Assembly: GCA_046565505.1 (NCBI GenBank)
Contig: JBKHYJ010000082.1
Span: 3,795-67,794 of the forward strand
Reading direction: 5' to 3'
Length of the DNA stretch: 64,000 nucleotides
DNA from: JBKHYJ01 sp046565505
GTDB lineage: Bacteria > Acidobacteriota > Blastocatellia > UBA7656
The notes under the pieces are model-generated. The model saw nothing but the letters and a program-made list of their open reading frames with translations. It was not told where the DNA came from and did not search any database. Position numbers and translations under genes: made by a program. How positions within the stretch are numbered: position 1 is the stretch's first letter; each line of letters starts with the position of its first letter. Of this stretch, positions 34,281 to 42,814 are shown piece by piece.

Positions 34281-36551
34281 CTACTTTTTGTCTTCGTCGT
34301 CCTCGCCCGTGCCGAAGTAGAATTTCTGCTCGTCGGCGTCCCACGGCCTTCGGACTCCTGTGACATCTACGAACCGCCCGAGCAGTTTTTTCATCTCGGC
34401 GGCTTTCTCCGGCATCAGGTCATAGAGGTTGCGCAACTCCGGCCGGTCCTCCTTCAGGTTGTATAGCTCAAAGCTGTAAAAGTTACGGTTGTAAATCAGC
34501 TTGAACCCATCCTGAGTCACGACCATGTATTTCCTGCTCTCCGGGTCAACCGTCATACCCGAATCCAGGTAGGGCGACTGATTGACTACGATGTGCTCGC
34601 CGTAAACGGGAGGATGATCGAAACGTTCGCCTCGCATCAGCGGGAGCAGGCTGACACCCGCGCGGGCCCCCGCGTATCGGATGCCGGCGAGGTCGAGGAC
34701 CGTCACCCCCAGATCGACAGTGCTGACGTAGTCGGGAATTCGGCGCGGCGACTGACCCGGCACGTAGACGATCATAGGGACGCGCATCTGCTCGTCGTAC
34801 ATCTGCGAGTTGTGTTTATAGACCATCCGCTCGCCGAATGACTCGCCGTGGTCGGACATTATGACGACCATAGTGTCGTCCATCCGGCCGCTCTTCTCCA
34901 TCCAGTCGAACAGGCGGCCGAGGTGATAATCCGTGTAAGCTATCTCGCCATCGTACTGGTCCGTCAGCGACGGGCCGAAGTTTATACCCTCGTGCGGCCT
35001 GTACGGCCGGTGCGGGTCGGACGAATACACGTACGCGCAGAAGGGCCTATCCTGAGGGGCGTTGCCCAACTCTTCTATCGCCGCGTCGATAGTCTGCTTG
35101 AGCCCCTTGCGCGCCGCGTCCACCACCTGCTCCATGCCTTTGACATGTCTGAGCAGCATTGATAATCGGCGGGGGAAGAGAATGGTCTTATAGCCATTGC
35201 GGGCCATCACTTCCGTCCACGATTCCGACCGGGCGTCCCAGTACGTTGACTGCATGAATTTCGGGGCCGCTTCGTAGGTGTAAGGCGAAGGCGTGTAGGC
35301 GTTTTCAAATACGAACGAGCGGGCCGCCAATTTGTCTATGTTGGGGCTCGTGTTCCGGGGGTAGCCGTACGCGCCGAGGTGGTCGTCCCTCAGGGTGTCG
35401 ATGAAGAAGTAGATGAGGTTGAATCGCCGTGCGGGCGGGCTCGCGCCGGCATGGATTCCGGCGAACTGACCTTGCCAGTCGTCCGCGCCCTCTTCGGTCA
35501 GGTCCCCGCCGAGGCAATTGTTATCTACGCGGTCGCCTACTGTTTCAACCGCGCCCGGGTTGATGTCGGCGCGGGAGTCGTCCGCGTCGCCGCCGCCGAG
35601 GTATGGAGAATAGCCGTCGCGGTCGAAGTCCAGCGCCCACTGCGCGAGCTTGAAATGCTGCTTGGCCTGAGTGGTGCGGTAGAATACCTGCGTCTTCAGG
35701 TTCTGGTTCTTGTCGAATCGCGCGAAGGTGAAAGCTACCCCCGCGCATATGACGAGCGCCGCGACGGTCACGATAGCCCTCGCGCGACGCGGGCGCGGGG
35801 ATGAAAGATAAAGCGACGACGTTAGCGCCATAGCAACCGTCATGTCGAGCAGGAACATCGCGCGGTGCATGGAGTATTCGTACTGCTGCACCTCGACCCG
35901 CGAATCCACGTAGTAAGCAAGCGCGATTACCACCGCAAGGCCGAGTAGCCAGCACAGCCTGACCGCCGCGGGCCACGCCGCGGACTTGCGCGCGAGCAGC
36001 CACACTACCGAGCAGCCGGCGAATAGCACCATCACCACGAGGTAAGAGAAGAGCTTTTCAAACATCAGCAATGGCTTAGCCATGTGCGGGAACTTCTCCG
36101 CCTCCCTCAACAGCGCGACGGCGAACCCGTGTATCTGCGGCTGCCGGTTGAGCAACAGGGCCGCCAGGACGCAGACCGCTAACCCGGCTATGGCTTGAGA
36201 CATCCGTCCCAAGCCTCTCGCCGGGGAGAGGCGAAGAATGAGCCGCCTCACGAAGCCCGACGCCAGCGCGGCAAGCCCCACCCCCGCCCCTATGACCGAC
36301 CCGACCGCCAGATTGAGGCTGAAGTAGGAGGTGAGGGCGAGCCTCTCGGCGGCCGACCTGAAGACGGGCGTGAGCTGCACGTTGAGGTCGGCCCACTCGA
36401 CCACGCTCAGCAGCAGCGTTGCCCCCAGCCCCATGAGCGCGTAGTTACCGAGTGAGACCAGCGGCGCGGGTTTATGACCTGCTTGCTCGTTTGAATTCAA
36501 ATCCCTGCCGGCGCGTTCAGGCGAGACGATTCGGACTGTGGGTCTGGACAC
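34281..36551 (-). CDS. Membrane AP-superfamily transferase with MopE motif, copy 1
   Basis: A 756-residue protein: six to seven transmembrane helices (residues about 35-275), then a MopE-type metal-binding motif (308-352, DGYSPYLGGGDADDSRADIN and then NPGAVETVGD and DNNC), then an alkaline phosphatase/sulfatase catalytic domain. FFIDTLRDDHLGAYGY supplies the first metal Asp (D385) and VVIMSDHGESFGE the metal-binding Asp-His. At the nucleophile place the sequence is TPSPYTYEAAP (T425), with no CxPxR formylglycine motif. A true sulfatase is therefore unlikely; a phosphotransferase or phosphodiesterase like LtaS/EptA fits better. GTG 36551 is preceded by GAGGAG. It is a tandem paralogue of the gene upstream on the same strand. 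Confidence 0.85.
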   Translation of the reverse strand: MSRPTVRIVSPERAGRDLNSNEQAGHKPAPLVSLGNYALMGLGATLLLSVVEWADLNVQLTPVFRSAAERLALTSYFSLNLAVGSVIGAGVGLAALASGFVRRLILRLSPARGLGRMSQAIAGLAVCVLAALLLNRQPQIHGFAVALLREAEKFPHMAKPLLMFEKLFSYLVVMVLFAGCSVVWLLARKSAAWPAAVRLCWLLGLAVVIALAYYVDSRVEVQQYEYSMHRAMFLLDMTVAMALTSSLYLSSPRPRRARAIVTVAALVICAGVAFTFARFDKNQNLKTQVFYRTTQAKQHFKLAQWALDFDRDGYSPYLGGGDADDSRADINPGAVETVGDRVDNNCLGGDLTEEGADDWQGQFAGIHAGASPPARRFNLIYFFIDTLRDDHLGAYGYPRNTSPNIDKLAARSFVFENAYTPSPYTYEAAPKFMQSTYWDARSESWTEVMARNGYKTILFPRRLSMLLRHVKGMEQVVDAARKGLKQTIDAAIEELGNAPQDRPFCAYVYSSDPHRPYRPHEGINFGPSLTDQYDGEIAYTDYHLGRLFDWMEKSGRMDDTMVVIMSDHGESFGERMVYKHNSQMYDEQMRVPMIVYVPGQSPRRIPDYVSTVDLGVTVLDLAGIRYAGARAGVSLLPLMRGERFDHPPVYGEHIVVNQSPYLDSGMTVDPESRKYMVVTQDGFKLIYNRNFYSFELYNLKEDRPELRNLYDLMPEKAAEMKKLLGRFVDVTGVRRPWDADEQKFYFGTGEDDEDKK
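35524..35707. repeat. Near-identical repeat block A, MopE motif copy 1
   Basis: This 184-base stretch matches 37916-38099 with one mismatch (35650 against 38042). It encodes the MopE-type metal-binding motif and the segment leading to it. The flanking coding sequence is clearly less similar, so the block looks like gene conversion or recent recombination rather than plain inheritance. Confidence 0.9.
36213..36420. repeat. Near-identical repeat block B, N-terminal helices copy 1
   Basis: This 208-base stretch matches 38635-38842 with five mismatches by my count. It encodes part of the N-terminal membrane domain, including the TPVFRSAAERLALTSYFSLN segment. The offset is 2422 bases, which differs from block A by 30 bases, so the intervening sequence has also changed length. 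Confidence 0.85.
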
Positions 36552-36648
36552 TGAAAACTACTCCTCGGGTCAATTCGGATCAGTGAAGAACAAGTATGGT
36601 ATTAAGCGGTTCGAGAGGCTGTCAAGCAACGCACATGTCAGGCGGGCG

Positions 36649-38904
36649 TTAATCCTCGGCGTCGTCTTCGGTGTCCAGGCTGAACTTCTTGCGCTTCCTG
36701 TCTGGTATTACCCAGACCTCTTCGGCGTCCCACGGCCTGCTCGCGATTGTTACGTCCACGAACCGGCCCACGAGCCTCTTAAGCTCGTCGGCCTTGGCGG
36801 GCATCTCGTCGAACAGGTTGTGCAGCTCTGCCGGGTCTTCGCGCAGGTTGAACAGCTCGAAGGTGTAAAAGTCCCGGTTGTAGATGAGCTTGAACCCATC
36901 CTGAGTGATGACCATGAATTTTTTCGTCGCGGGGTGCACGTACAATTCCGGCGGCACGAACCTGGAATCGTGCGTATAGACCTGTTCCCCATAAACTGGC
37001 GGGTGAGTGAATGGCTCCCCGCGCATCAGCGGCAACAGGCTGACCCCCGCGTATTCCCTCGGGGGCTCCAGTCCGACCGTGTTCAGGATCGTAGTGCCCA
37101 GGTCGATGCTGCTGACGAAATCTGGAATCCGGCGGGCCGCCAGGCCGGGGACGTAGAAGATCATCGGGATGCGCGCCTGCTCGTTGTAAAGCTGAGTCGA
37201 ATGCTTGTAGACGCCACGCTCGCCGAGCGACTCCGCGTGGTCCGCCATGACGACGACCATCGTGTCGCTCATGCGCCCGCTCCGCTCCATCCAATCGAAG
37301 AGCCTGCCCAGGTGATGATCCGTGAAAGCTATCTCCCCATCGTAGAGGCCTTCGAGCGAACGGCCGTAATTGAACTCCTCATGCTCCCCGTATGGCATGT
37401 GAGGGTCGGGCACATACAGGTATGCGCAGAATGGGCGGCCCCCGTCGCCGCTTTCGAGCGTCGCTATCACGTTATCGACGGCCCGCGCCAGCCCACCCTT
37501 CTCCGCCGACACGGATTCGGCCATGCCCCTGACTTGACGCTTCAGCGTGTAAGTGATCCGGCTGGGGAACAGCACGGTCCTGTACCCATTGCGGGCCAGC
37601 ACCTCGGTCCAGGTTTCAAAGTGGCCGTCCCAGTAAGACGACTGCATGAATTTCGGCAGCGCGGCGTAGGTGAAAGGCGATGGGGTGTATGCGTATTCAA
37701 AAACGGACGACCGCGCCGCGAGCTTATCCAGGTTGGGGCTCGTGTTTCGGCGGTAGCCATAAGCGCCCAGGTGGTCCGCCCTCAAGGCGTCTATGAAGAT
37801 GTAGATCAAGTTGAAACGTTTAGCGGACGGGTTGGGCGCGGGGCGCAGGGCGTCTCGCTGCGCCTCCCATGCGGCCAGGTCCTGTTGGGTGAGGTCGCCT
37901 CCGATGCAGTTATGGTCTACGCGGTCGCCTACTGTTTCAACCGCGCCCGGGTTGATGTCGGCGCGGGAGTCGTCCGCGTCGCCGCCGCCGAGGTATGGAG
38001 AATAGCCGTCGCGGTCGAAGTCCAGCGCCCACTGCGCGAGCCTGAAATGCTGCTTGGCCTGAGTGGTGCGGTAGAATACCTGCGTCTTCAGGTTCTGGTC
38101 TTTATCGAAGCGCAGGAAAGTGAAGACCAGCGCCGCGCCGAGGGCGGCCAGGGCGGCGCACGCGGCGAGCTTACGAGCCTGCGGCCCTACGCCGGACCAC
38201 GCTGAGCGCAAGCGCGGCGAAGAGAGGTACAAAGAACCTGCTAAGGTCATGGCGAGCGCCATATTCGCCAGGAACATCGAGCGGTGAAGCGTCGGCTCGT
38301 AAAGCTGCACCTCCACCTGGGAGTCCACGTAATAAACGGCGGCGATCAACGCCGCGAGCGCCGATAACCACGCGGTTCTTAGCCACGGCTGCCACCCGCG
38401 CGAGGCGCGAGAAAGAACCCAGGCGGACGCGCAGGTCAGTAGGAGTGAGAAGACAACGACGTACGTAAAAAACGTCTCGTGAGCCAGCAGGGCTCGCCGC
38501 AGAAAATAAATCTTCTCGGCCTCTCTAATCATCCCCATCACGTAACCGAAAACGTGCGGCTGCTGGTTCAGAATAATAGCGCCAAGCGCGGCGGTGATAA
38601 GGCCCGAGACCAGTCCGTACAAACGCCGGGGTCCGCCTCTCGCCGGGGAGAGGCGAAGAATGAGCCGCCTCGCGAACCCGGACGCCAGCGCGGCAAGCCC
38701 CACGCCCGCCCCTATGACCGACCCGACCGCGAGATTGAGGCTGAAGTAGGAGGTGAGGGCGAGCCTCTCGGCGGCCGACCTGAAGACGGGCGTGAGCTGC
38801 ACGTTGAGGTCGGCCCACTCGACCACGCTCAGCAGCAGCGTTCCCATAAGTCCCAACAAGGCGTACTTCGCAAGGGGGATCAAAACAACAGACCTGTCTT
38901 TCAT
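36649..38904 (-). CDS. Membrane AP-superfamily transferase with MopE motif, copy 2
   Basis: This 751-residue paralogue of the neighbouring gene has the same order of parts: N-terminal helices (ALLGLMGTLLLSVVEWADLN), the MopE-type motif (DFDRDGYSPYLGGGDADD and HNCIGGD), then the AP/sulfatase domain with FIDALRADHLGAYGYR, the nucleophile region TPSPFTYAALPKF (Thr) and VVVMADHAESLGE. Here the last motif has His-Ala-Glu where copy 1 has His-Gly-Glu. It would act on the outer leaflet or surface glycans. Two blocks are nearly identical in DNA to copy 1 while the catalytic domains have diverged. It lies upstream of copy 1, 97 bases apart. Confidence 0.85.
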   Translation of the reverse strand: MKDRSVVLIPLAKYALLGLMGTLLLSVVEWADLNVQLTPVFRSAAERLALTSYFSLNLAVGSVIGAGVGLAALASGFARRLILRLSPARGGPRRLYGLVSGLITAALGAIILNQQPHVFGYVMGMIREAEKIYFLRRALLAHETFFTYVVVFSLLLTCASAWVLSRASRGWQPWLRTAWLSALAALIAAVYYVDSQVEVQLYEPTLHRSMFLANMALAMTLAGSLYLSSPRLRSAWSGVGPQARKLAACAALAALGAALVFTFLRFDKDQNLKTQVFYRTTQAKQHFRLAQWALDFDRDGYSPYLGGGDADDSRADINPGAVETVGDRVDHNCIGGDLTQQDLAAWEAQRDALRPAPNPSAKRFNLIYIFIDALRADHLGAYGYRRNTSPNLDKLAARSSVFEYAYTPSPFTYAALPKFMQSSYWDGHFETWTEVLARNGYRTVLFPSRITYTLKRQVRGMAESVSAEKGGLARAVDNVIATLESGDGGRPFCAYLYVPDPHMPYGEHEEFNYGRSLEGLYDGEIAFTDHHLGRLFDWMERSGRMSDTMVVVMADHAESLGERGVYKHSTQLYNEQARIPMIFYVPGLAARRIPDFVSSIDLGTTILNTVGLEPPREYAGVSLLPLMRGEPFTHPPVYGEQVYTHDSRFVPPELYVHPATKKFMVITQDGFKLIYNRDFYTFELFNLREDPAELHNLFDEMPAKADELKRLVGRFVDVTIASRPWDAEEVWVIPDRKRKKFSLDTEDDAED
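37916..38099. repeat. Near-identical repeat block A, MopE motif copy 2
   Basis: Partner of 35524-35707 at an offset of 2392 bases, with a single mismatch. It encodes the same MopE-type motif in the paralogous gene. Confidence 0.9.
38635..38842. repeat. Near-identical repeat block B, N-terminal helices copy 2
   Basis: Partner of 36213-36420 with about five mismatches in 208 bases. It encodes the same N-terminal membrane helices in the upstream paralogue. Confidence 0.85.
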
Positions 38905-39386
38905 AATACTTGCGGCCGCAGACGAATGGAGATTCCAACGAAGTTTTCAGTAAGATGGGCCATGATGAGGGAGAAAGCCTTGAAAACCCCCGCTTTTTGG
39001 CAGGCGAGACTATACTAATTCCCGGCCCGCGCGGCTGTCAAGGAAGGCGGCTTATCCCGCGTCGCCTATTAATTCTTCTTGATCATAAAAACCCCTGGTG
39101 CCTGCTGCCCCGAAGCCAATGAGCGCCAGGGCAATGTATTCTTACCCTGCCGCTCATCTCGCCCCTCAAGCCAGTCGCCGGCCGCCGGAGCGCTGGCGTT
39201 CTCGCTTCAGTCGGTGAAGGCTTGTCCGCGTCAGTTTATTTACACCAATTCATTGAGCCATTCCCGATGTAAAGACATGACTTCGACGCGTACACGTCAT
39301 ATTTAACCTACACCCCGTACTTGCGGGAGCTAAGGCCCGGCCTCCACTACTTCGGTTGAAGAAACCGTCCGCGGGCAAGTATAGTC
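38905..39386. other. Gene-free region before the AP-superfamily gene
   Basis: About 480 bases lie between the divergent membrane AP-superfamily gene (minus) and the phosphodiesterase-like gene (plus). Short open frames here (for example 39079-39306) have no domain or Shine-Dalgarno. The stretch is less GC-rich than its surroundings and should hold promoters in both directions, but I cannot identify a convincing pair of hexamers. No RNA gene is recognised. Confidence 0.5.
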
Positions 39387-41078
39387 ATGGCTTGGCTTGA
39401 ACCGACAATTATGGGCAAAAAACTTCTAGTAATCGGACTCGACGGAGCGTCATTCAACGTCCTCGACTCGTTGATCGAGAAGGGCTACCTGAAGAACATC
39501 GCGCGGCTCATCGACGGCGGCGCGCGGGCGGACCTCGAAACCACCTTCCCCCCCATCACCGCCGTCGCATGGTCGTCTTTCATGACGGGGAAGAACCCCG
39601 GCAAGCACGGCATCTTTGAATTCGTCAGGCTCGACCATGATTCAAAGCGCGAACTCGCCGTCAACGCGTCATACAGGCAGGGCCGCGCCATCTGGGATTT
39701 GCTTTCCGACGCCGGCAGGCGAGTCATAGTCCATAACTTCCCCTGCACCTACCCGCCGCACGACATCAACGGGCTGATGATCGCCGACTTCATGACGCCG
39801 CGCGGCCGCAGGGATTTCACGCGCCCTCGGTCGTTGCTGTCGGAGCTTGAAGAGAGGTTCGGCCCTTACCGCCTGCACCTGAATCAGACCTATTCGGGGG
39901 GTAACGTCGAGGGCGTGCTCGACGAGTTATTCGACGAGCTTGAATACAAAGCGGAGGTCACAGAATACCTGATGACCTGCTACGATTGGGACGCCTTCTT
40001 CCAGTACTTCTGGGGGACGGACCGCATACAGCATGAGCTGTGGCACATCCTTGACGAGGCGCACCCGCGCCACAACAAAGACGAGGCGCGTCAGTACCGC
40101 GAGCGCGTGTATGAGTATTTTCGCCGCGTGGATGAGATCGTCGGCCGGCTGGTCACGCTCGCCGGCGACGACGCGCTGGTCTGGGTCGCGTCGGACCACG
40201 GCTTCGGGCCCGCGCACAAGTATTGCTCGTTTAACATATGGCTGCTTCAGGAAGGCTTCCTCAAGCTGAAATCCGACGCGCTCACGCGAATAAAGAAGCT
40301 GATGTTCTCGATCGGCCTGACGCCGGAGGCGGCCTTCAAGGTCATAAAGAGCCTGCCCCTGGGCGCCTTCAGGCCCGCGCGCGGCGTCAGCAATAACGCA
40401 GGTGCGTCGAAGCTGCTGAGCACCTTCTTTCTGTCGTTCAACGACGTGGACTGGGGCCGCACGCTGGCATTCTCGAAAGGGAACTATGGTCAGATTTACG
40501 TTAACCTCAAAGGGCGGGAGCCCGATGGGGCGGTCGAGCCTCATGAATACGACGCCGTGTGTGAAAGGATAGTCGAGCGGCTGAAGGCGCTTAAGGACCC
40601 GCTGACCGGGGAGCCGTGGGCGGGGCAGGTCTTCCGCCGCGAGCAGGTCTACCAGGGGCCGCGCGTCTCCGACGCCCCCGACGTTGCGTTCCTGCCGCGC
40701 GACATGCGATACCTCGCCCTCGGGAATGCGGATTTCACTTCAAACAAATTCATAGTAGATGCCTTCGGGATATCCGGCTGCCACAGGATGCGCGGCGTGA
40801 TGATAGGCAACGGCGGCGCGGTCCAGGCGCGAGCGCGCCTGGACGTGGCCCGCATCGTGGACGTGACGCCGACGCTCCTTTACCTCATGGGCGAGCCTCT
40901 GCCCGACGACCTGGATGGGAGAGTCCTCACAGAGATCATCGCGGAAGATTACCTCGACGCTCATTCGGTAAAATACGCCGCTCGGCGCGACGACGAGGGT
41001 GCCGGCGAAACGGAATTCTCCGACGAGGAGAACGCTGAAATAATCGAGAGCCTCAAGAACCTCGGGTACATCGGGTGA
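39387..41078 (+). CDS. Alkaline-phosphatase-superfamily phosphodiesterase (NPP-like)
   Basis: A 563-residue protein with VIGLDGASFNVLDSL at the N-terminus, where the first Asp binds metal, and the nucleophile region TFPPITAVAWSSFMTGKNPG (Thr 58). VWVASDHGFGP is the metal-binding His motif. These match the type I phosphodiesterase/nucleotide pyrophosphatase family, which also contains many surface-glycan enzymes in bacterial gene clusters. There is no signal peptide or membrane segment, so it is probably cytosolic despite its neighbours. ATG 39411 is an alternative start and would begin MGKKLLVIGLDG directly. It is the third AP-superfamily gene of the locus. Confidence 0.85.
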   Translation: MAWLEPTIMGKKLLVIGLDGASFNVLDSLIEKGYLKNIARLIDGGARADLETTFPPITAVAWSSFMTGKNPGKHGIFEFVRLDHDSKRELAVNASYRQGRAIWDLLSDAGRRVIVHNFPCTYPPHDINGLMIADFMTPRGRRDFTRPRSLLSELEERFGPYRLHLNQTYSGGNVEGVLDELFDELEYKAEVTEYLMTCYDWDAFFQYFWGTDRIQHELWHILDEAHPRHNKDEARQYRERVYEYFRRVDEIVGRLVTLAGDDALVWVASDHGFGPAHKYCSFNIWLLQEGFLKLKSDALTRIKKLMFSIGLTPEAAFKVIKSLPLGAFRPARGVSNNAGASKLLSTFFLSFNDVDWGRTLAFSKGNYGQIYVNLKGREPDGAVEPHEYDAVCERIVERLKALKDPLTGEPWAGQVFRREQVYQGPRVSDAPDVAFLPRDMRYLALGNADFTSNKFIVDAFGISGCHRMRGVMIGNGGAVQARARLDVARIVDVTPTLLYLMGEPLPDDLDGRVLTEIIAEDYLDAHSVKYAARRDDEGAGETEFSDEENAEIIESLKNLGYIG

Positions 41079-41143
41079 GGGAGCGGCCGACAGGATGAGC
41101 GGGCGCGGCGGCCCGTCCGCCCGGCGAATCAACCGGAAACCAG

Positions 41144-42814
41144 ATGAGCGATTTGGCGGCAACATCACAAGTAAAGGCGGCGCGTCGGGAGGCGTATAGC
41201 AGGCTCGGGGGCCTGACGCGCCTCGGCCTGTTTTGGGCCGTGATGGCAACCGCCGCTGGAGTCTATTCGCAGTCGCGGTTCTGGACCCAGCCGAGCGCCG
41301 GCGACCGCGCCAATTGGGATTACTTCGCGCAGGTCATTGCGCGCGGCGGCGTGCCTTACCGCGATGTCGTGAACATCAAAAGCCCGCTGTCTGCTTACAT
41401 CGGCGCCGCGTCGATAATGGCGGCGCGGCCATTCGGACTTCGGGACGTGCTCGCCATTCGCTTCACGTTCATATTGCTCGCGGCGCTCACGGTGGCGTTA
41501 ACTTTTCTCATCGCGCTCGAATACCTCGGCAGCCGCGCGACGGCGCTGCTGGCCGCGACCATCATGCTGACGTTCAGCGCCTTCGCGCGATTGAACGGCG
41601 GAGGCACGCAGCCGAAGACTCCTATGGTGTTGTTCGGGCTTATAACGCTGTGGGCCATCATTAAAGACGGCCCTTTCGTGGCGGGGCTGTTTGGGATGCT
41701 TTCGGCGCTGAGCTGGCAGCCGGGGTTGTTATTCGTCGGCGCGGCGGGCCTGGCATTCTCGCGCTACCTGACGAGCTGGCGCGACCTGAAGGCGGCCAAA
41801 GTCGTCGCCGGAGCCGCGGTGCCGCTCGCGGCAATGTTGATGTACTTCTGGGCGGCCGGCGCGATCAGGGAGTTCTACCTTTGGAACATACATTTCAACG
41901 CGACCGTTTACGGCCCGAACGAGATGCGGCCTCTTTCGAGCTTTGTCAACCGCTTAGCCAAGATGCTGGCGGGCACTTACCACAACGGCCGTTTCTACTT
42001 TTACCTCGCGGCGCCCGGCCTGCTGCTTTTGCTGTGGCGGGAAGCGAAGCTCGCGAGGGCGGGCGGGCGGCGCGGCCTTCTCGCCGCCGCGCCGCGCCAT
42101 GCGTTAATAATTGCGCCCGTCGTTTACTTCCTGTTCTGCATGATCGACATACAGGGCGGGGCTGACCTCATACCGCTCTTGCCCTTCGTCGCCGTGTTCG
42201 CCGCCGCCGCGCTCCTTTTCGCCTTAGGACAGGCGGCGAGCTTCGCGGCGCGGGCGCGGCCCGACTTAAATCCCGCCAATGTCATGGCGTGGGCGAGCGG
42301 GATGGCCTGCGCCTTCATACTGGCACTGGCCGTGGGCGACACTTTTTCCAGGGAGCGTGACCTGACGCTCCAGGACCAGGACGCGAAAGTCCGGGACATA
42401 GTTTCCCAGTTGGAACCCGGCGACAAGATATTCGTTCACGGGCAGACGGAGATACTGGTGCTTTCCGGGCTTACGAACGCGAGCAAGTATTTTCTCCTCG
42501 ACAGGGGGAAGGACGCCTACCTTGACGTGGTCGAAGAGGGCGGATTCAAAGGCTGGCTCCAGCGATTGAAGGCCGAGCGCCCCAGGATAGTCGCGCTCGA
42601 CAGGCTGAAATCGCTCGGGCATATGGACGAGCTTCGCGACTGGGTCGAGGCCGAGTATGAGGCCCGCGATGACGGAACGTTCAGGTACTACGTCAGAAAG
42701 GATGGGGTCAGCATGCGGGAGCCGGCGGGGCGTTTACGCCTCGCAGTCAGTGCGCAGGTTTGCGGGCACACCTCCGACACCGACGCCGCCCGCCCGCTGA
42801 CGGTCGCGCGATAG
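41144..42814 (+). CDS. GT39-like membrane glycosyltransferase
   Basis: A 556-residue protein with about 10-11 transmembrane helices. An early periplasmic loop contains ANWDYFAQVIARGGVPYRD, with Asp and Arg in the position of the GT-C catalytic loop. The rest is hydrophobic with short loops, then a hydrophilic C-terminal domain from about residue 400 (QLEPGDKIFVHGQTEILVLSG). This fits ArnT/PMT-like (GT39/GT-C) enzymes that use polyprenyl-phosphate sugars. The last codons abut the next gene without a gap (TAG then ATG). The sugar donor and acceptor are unknown. Confidence 0.8.
   Translation: MSDLAATSQVKAARREAYSRLGGLTRLGLFWAVMATAAGVYSQSRFWTQPSAGDRANWDYFAQVIARGGVPYRDVVNIKSPLSAYIGAASIMAARPFGLRDVLAIRFTFILLAALTVALTFLIALEYLGSRATALLAATIMLTFSAFARLNGGGTQPKTPMVLFGLITLWAIIKDGPFVAGLFGMLSALSWQPGLLFVGAAGLAFSRYLTSWRDLKAAKVVAGAAVPLAAMLMYFWAAGAIREFYLWNIHFNATVYGPNEMRPLSSFVNRLAKMLAGTYHNGRFYFYLAAPGLLLLLWREAKLARAGGRRGLLAAAPRHALIIAPVVYFLFCMIDIQGGADLIPLLPFVAVFAAAALLFALGQAASFAARARPDLNPANVMAWASGMACAFILALAVGDTFSRERDLTLQDQDAKVRDIVSQLEPGDKIFVHGQTEILVLSGLTNASKYFLLDRGKDAYLDVVEEGGFKGWLQRLKAERPRIVALDRLKSLGHMDELRDWVEAEYEARDDGTFRYYVRKDGVSMREPAGRLRLAVSAQVCGHTSDTDAARPLTVAR

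Noticed and set aside
36538..38205. A 555-codon plus-strand open frame antisense to the tandem AP-superfamily genes
   Set aside because: It mirrors the codon structure of the real minus-strand genes, lacks a Shine-Dalgarno and has Arg/Val/His-rich composition typical of shadow frames in GC-rich DNA.
34281..38904. Sulfatase as the name for the two tandem genes
   Set aside because: The formylglycine motif CxPxR is absent and Thr sits at the nucleophile place, so a phosphotransferase-type name is safer.
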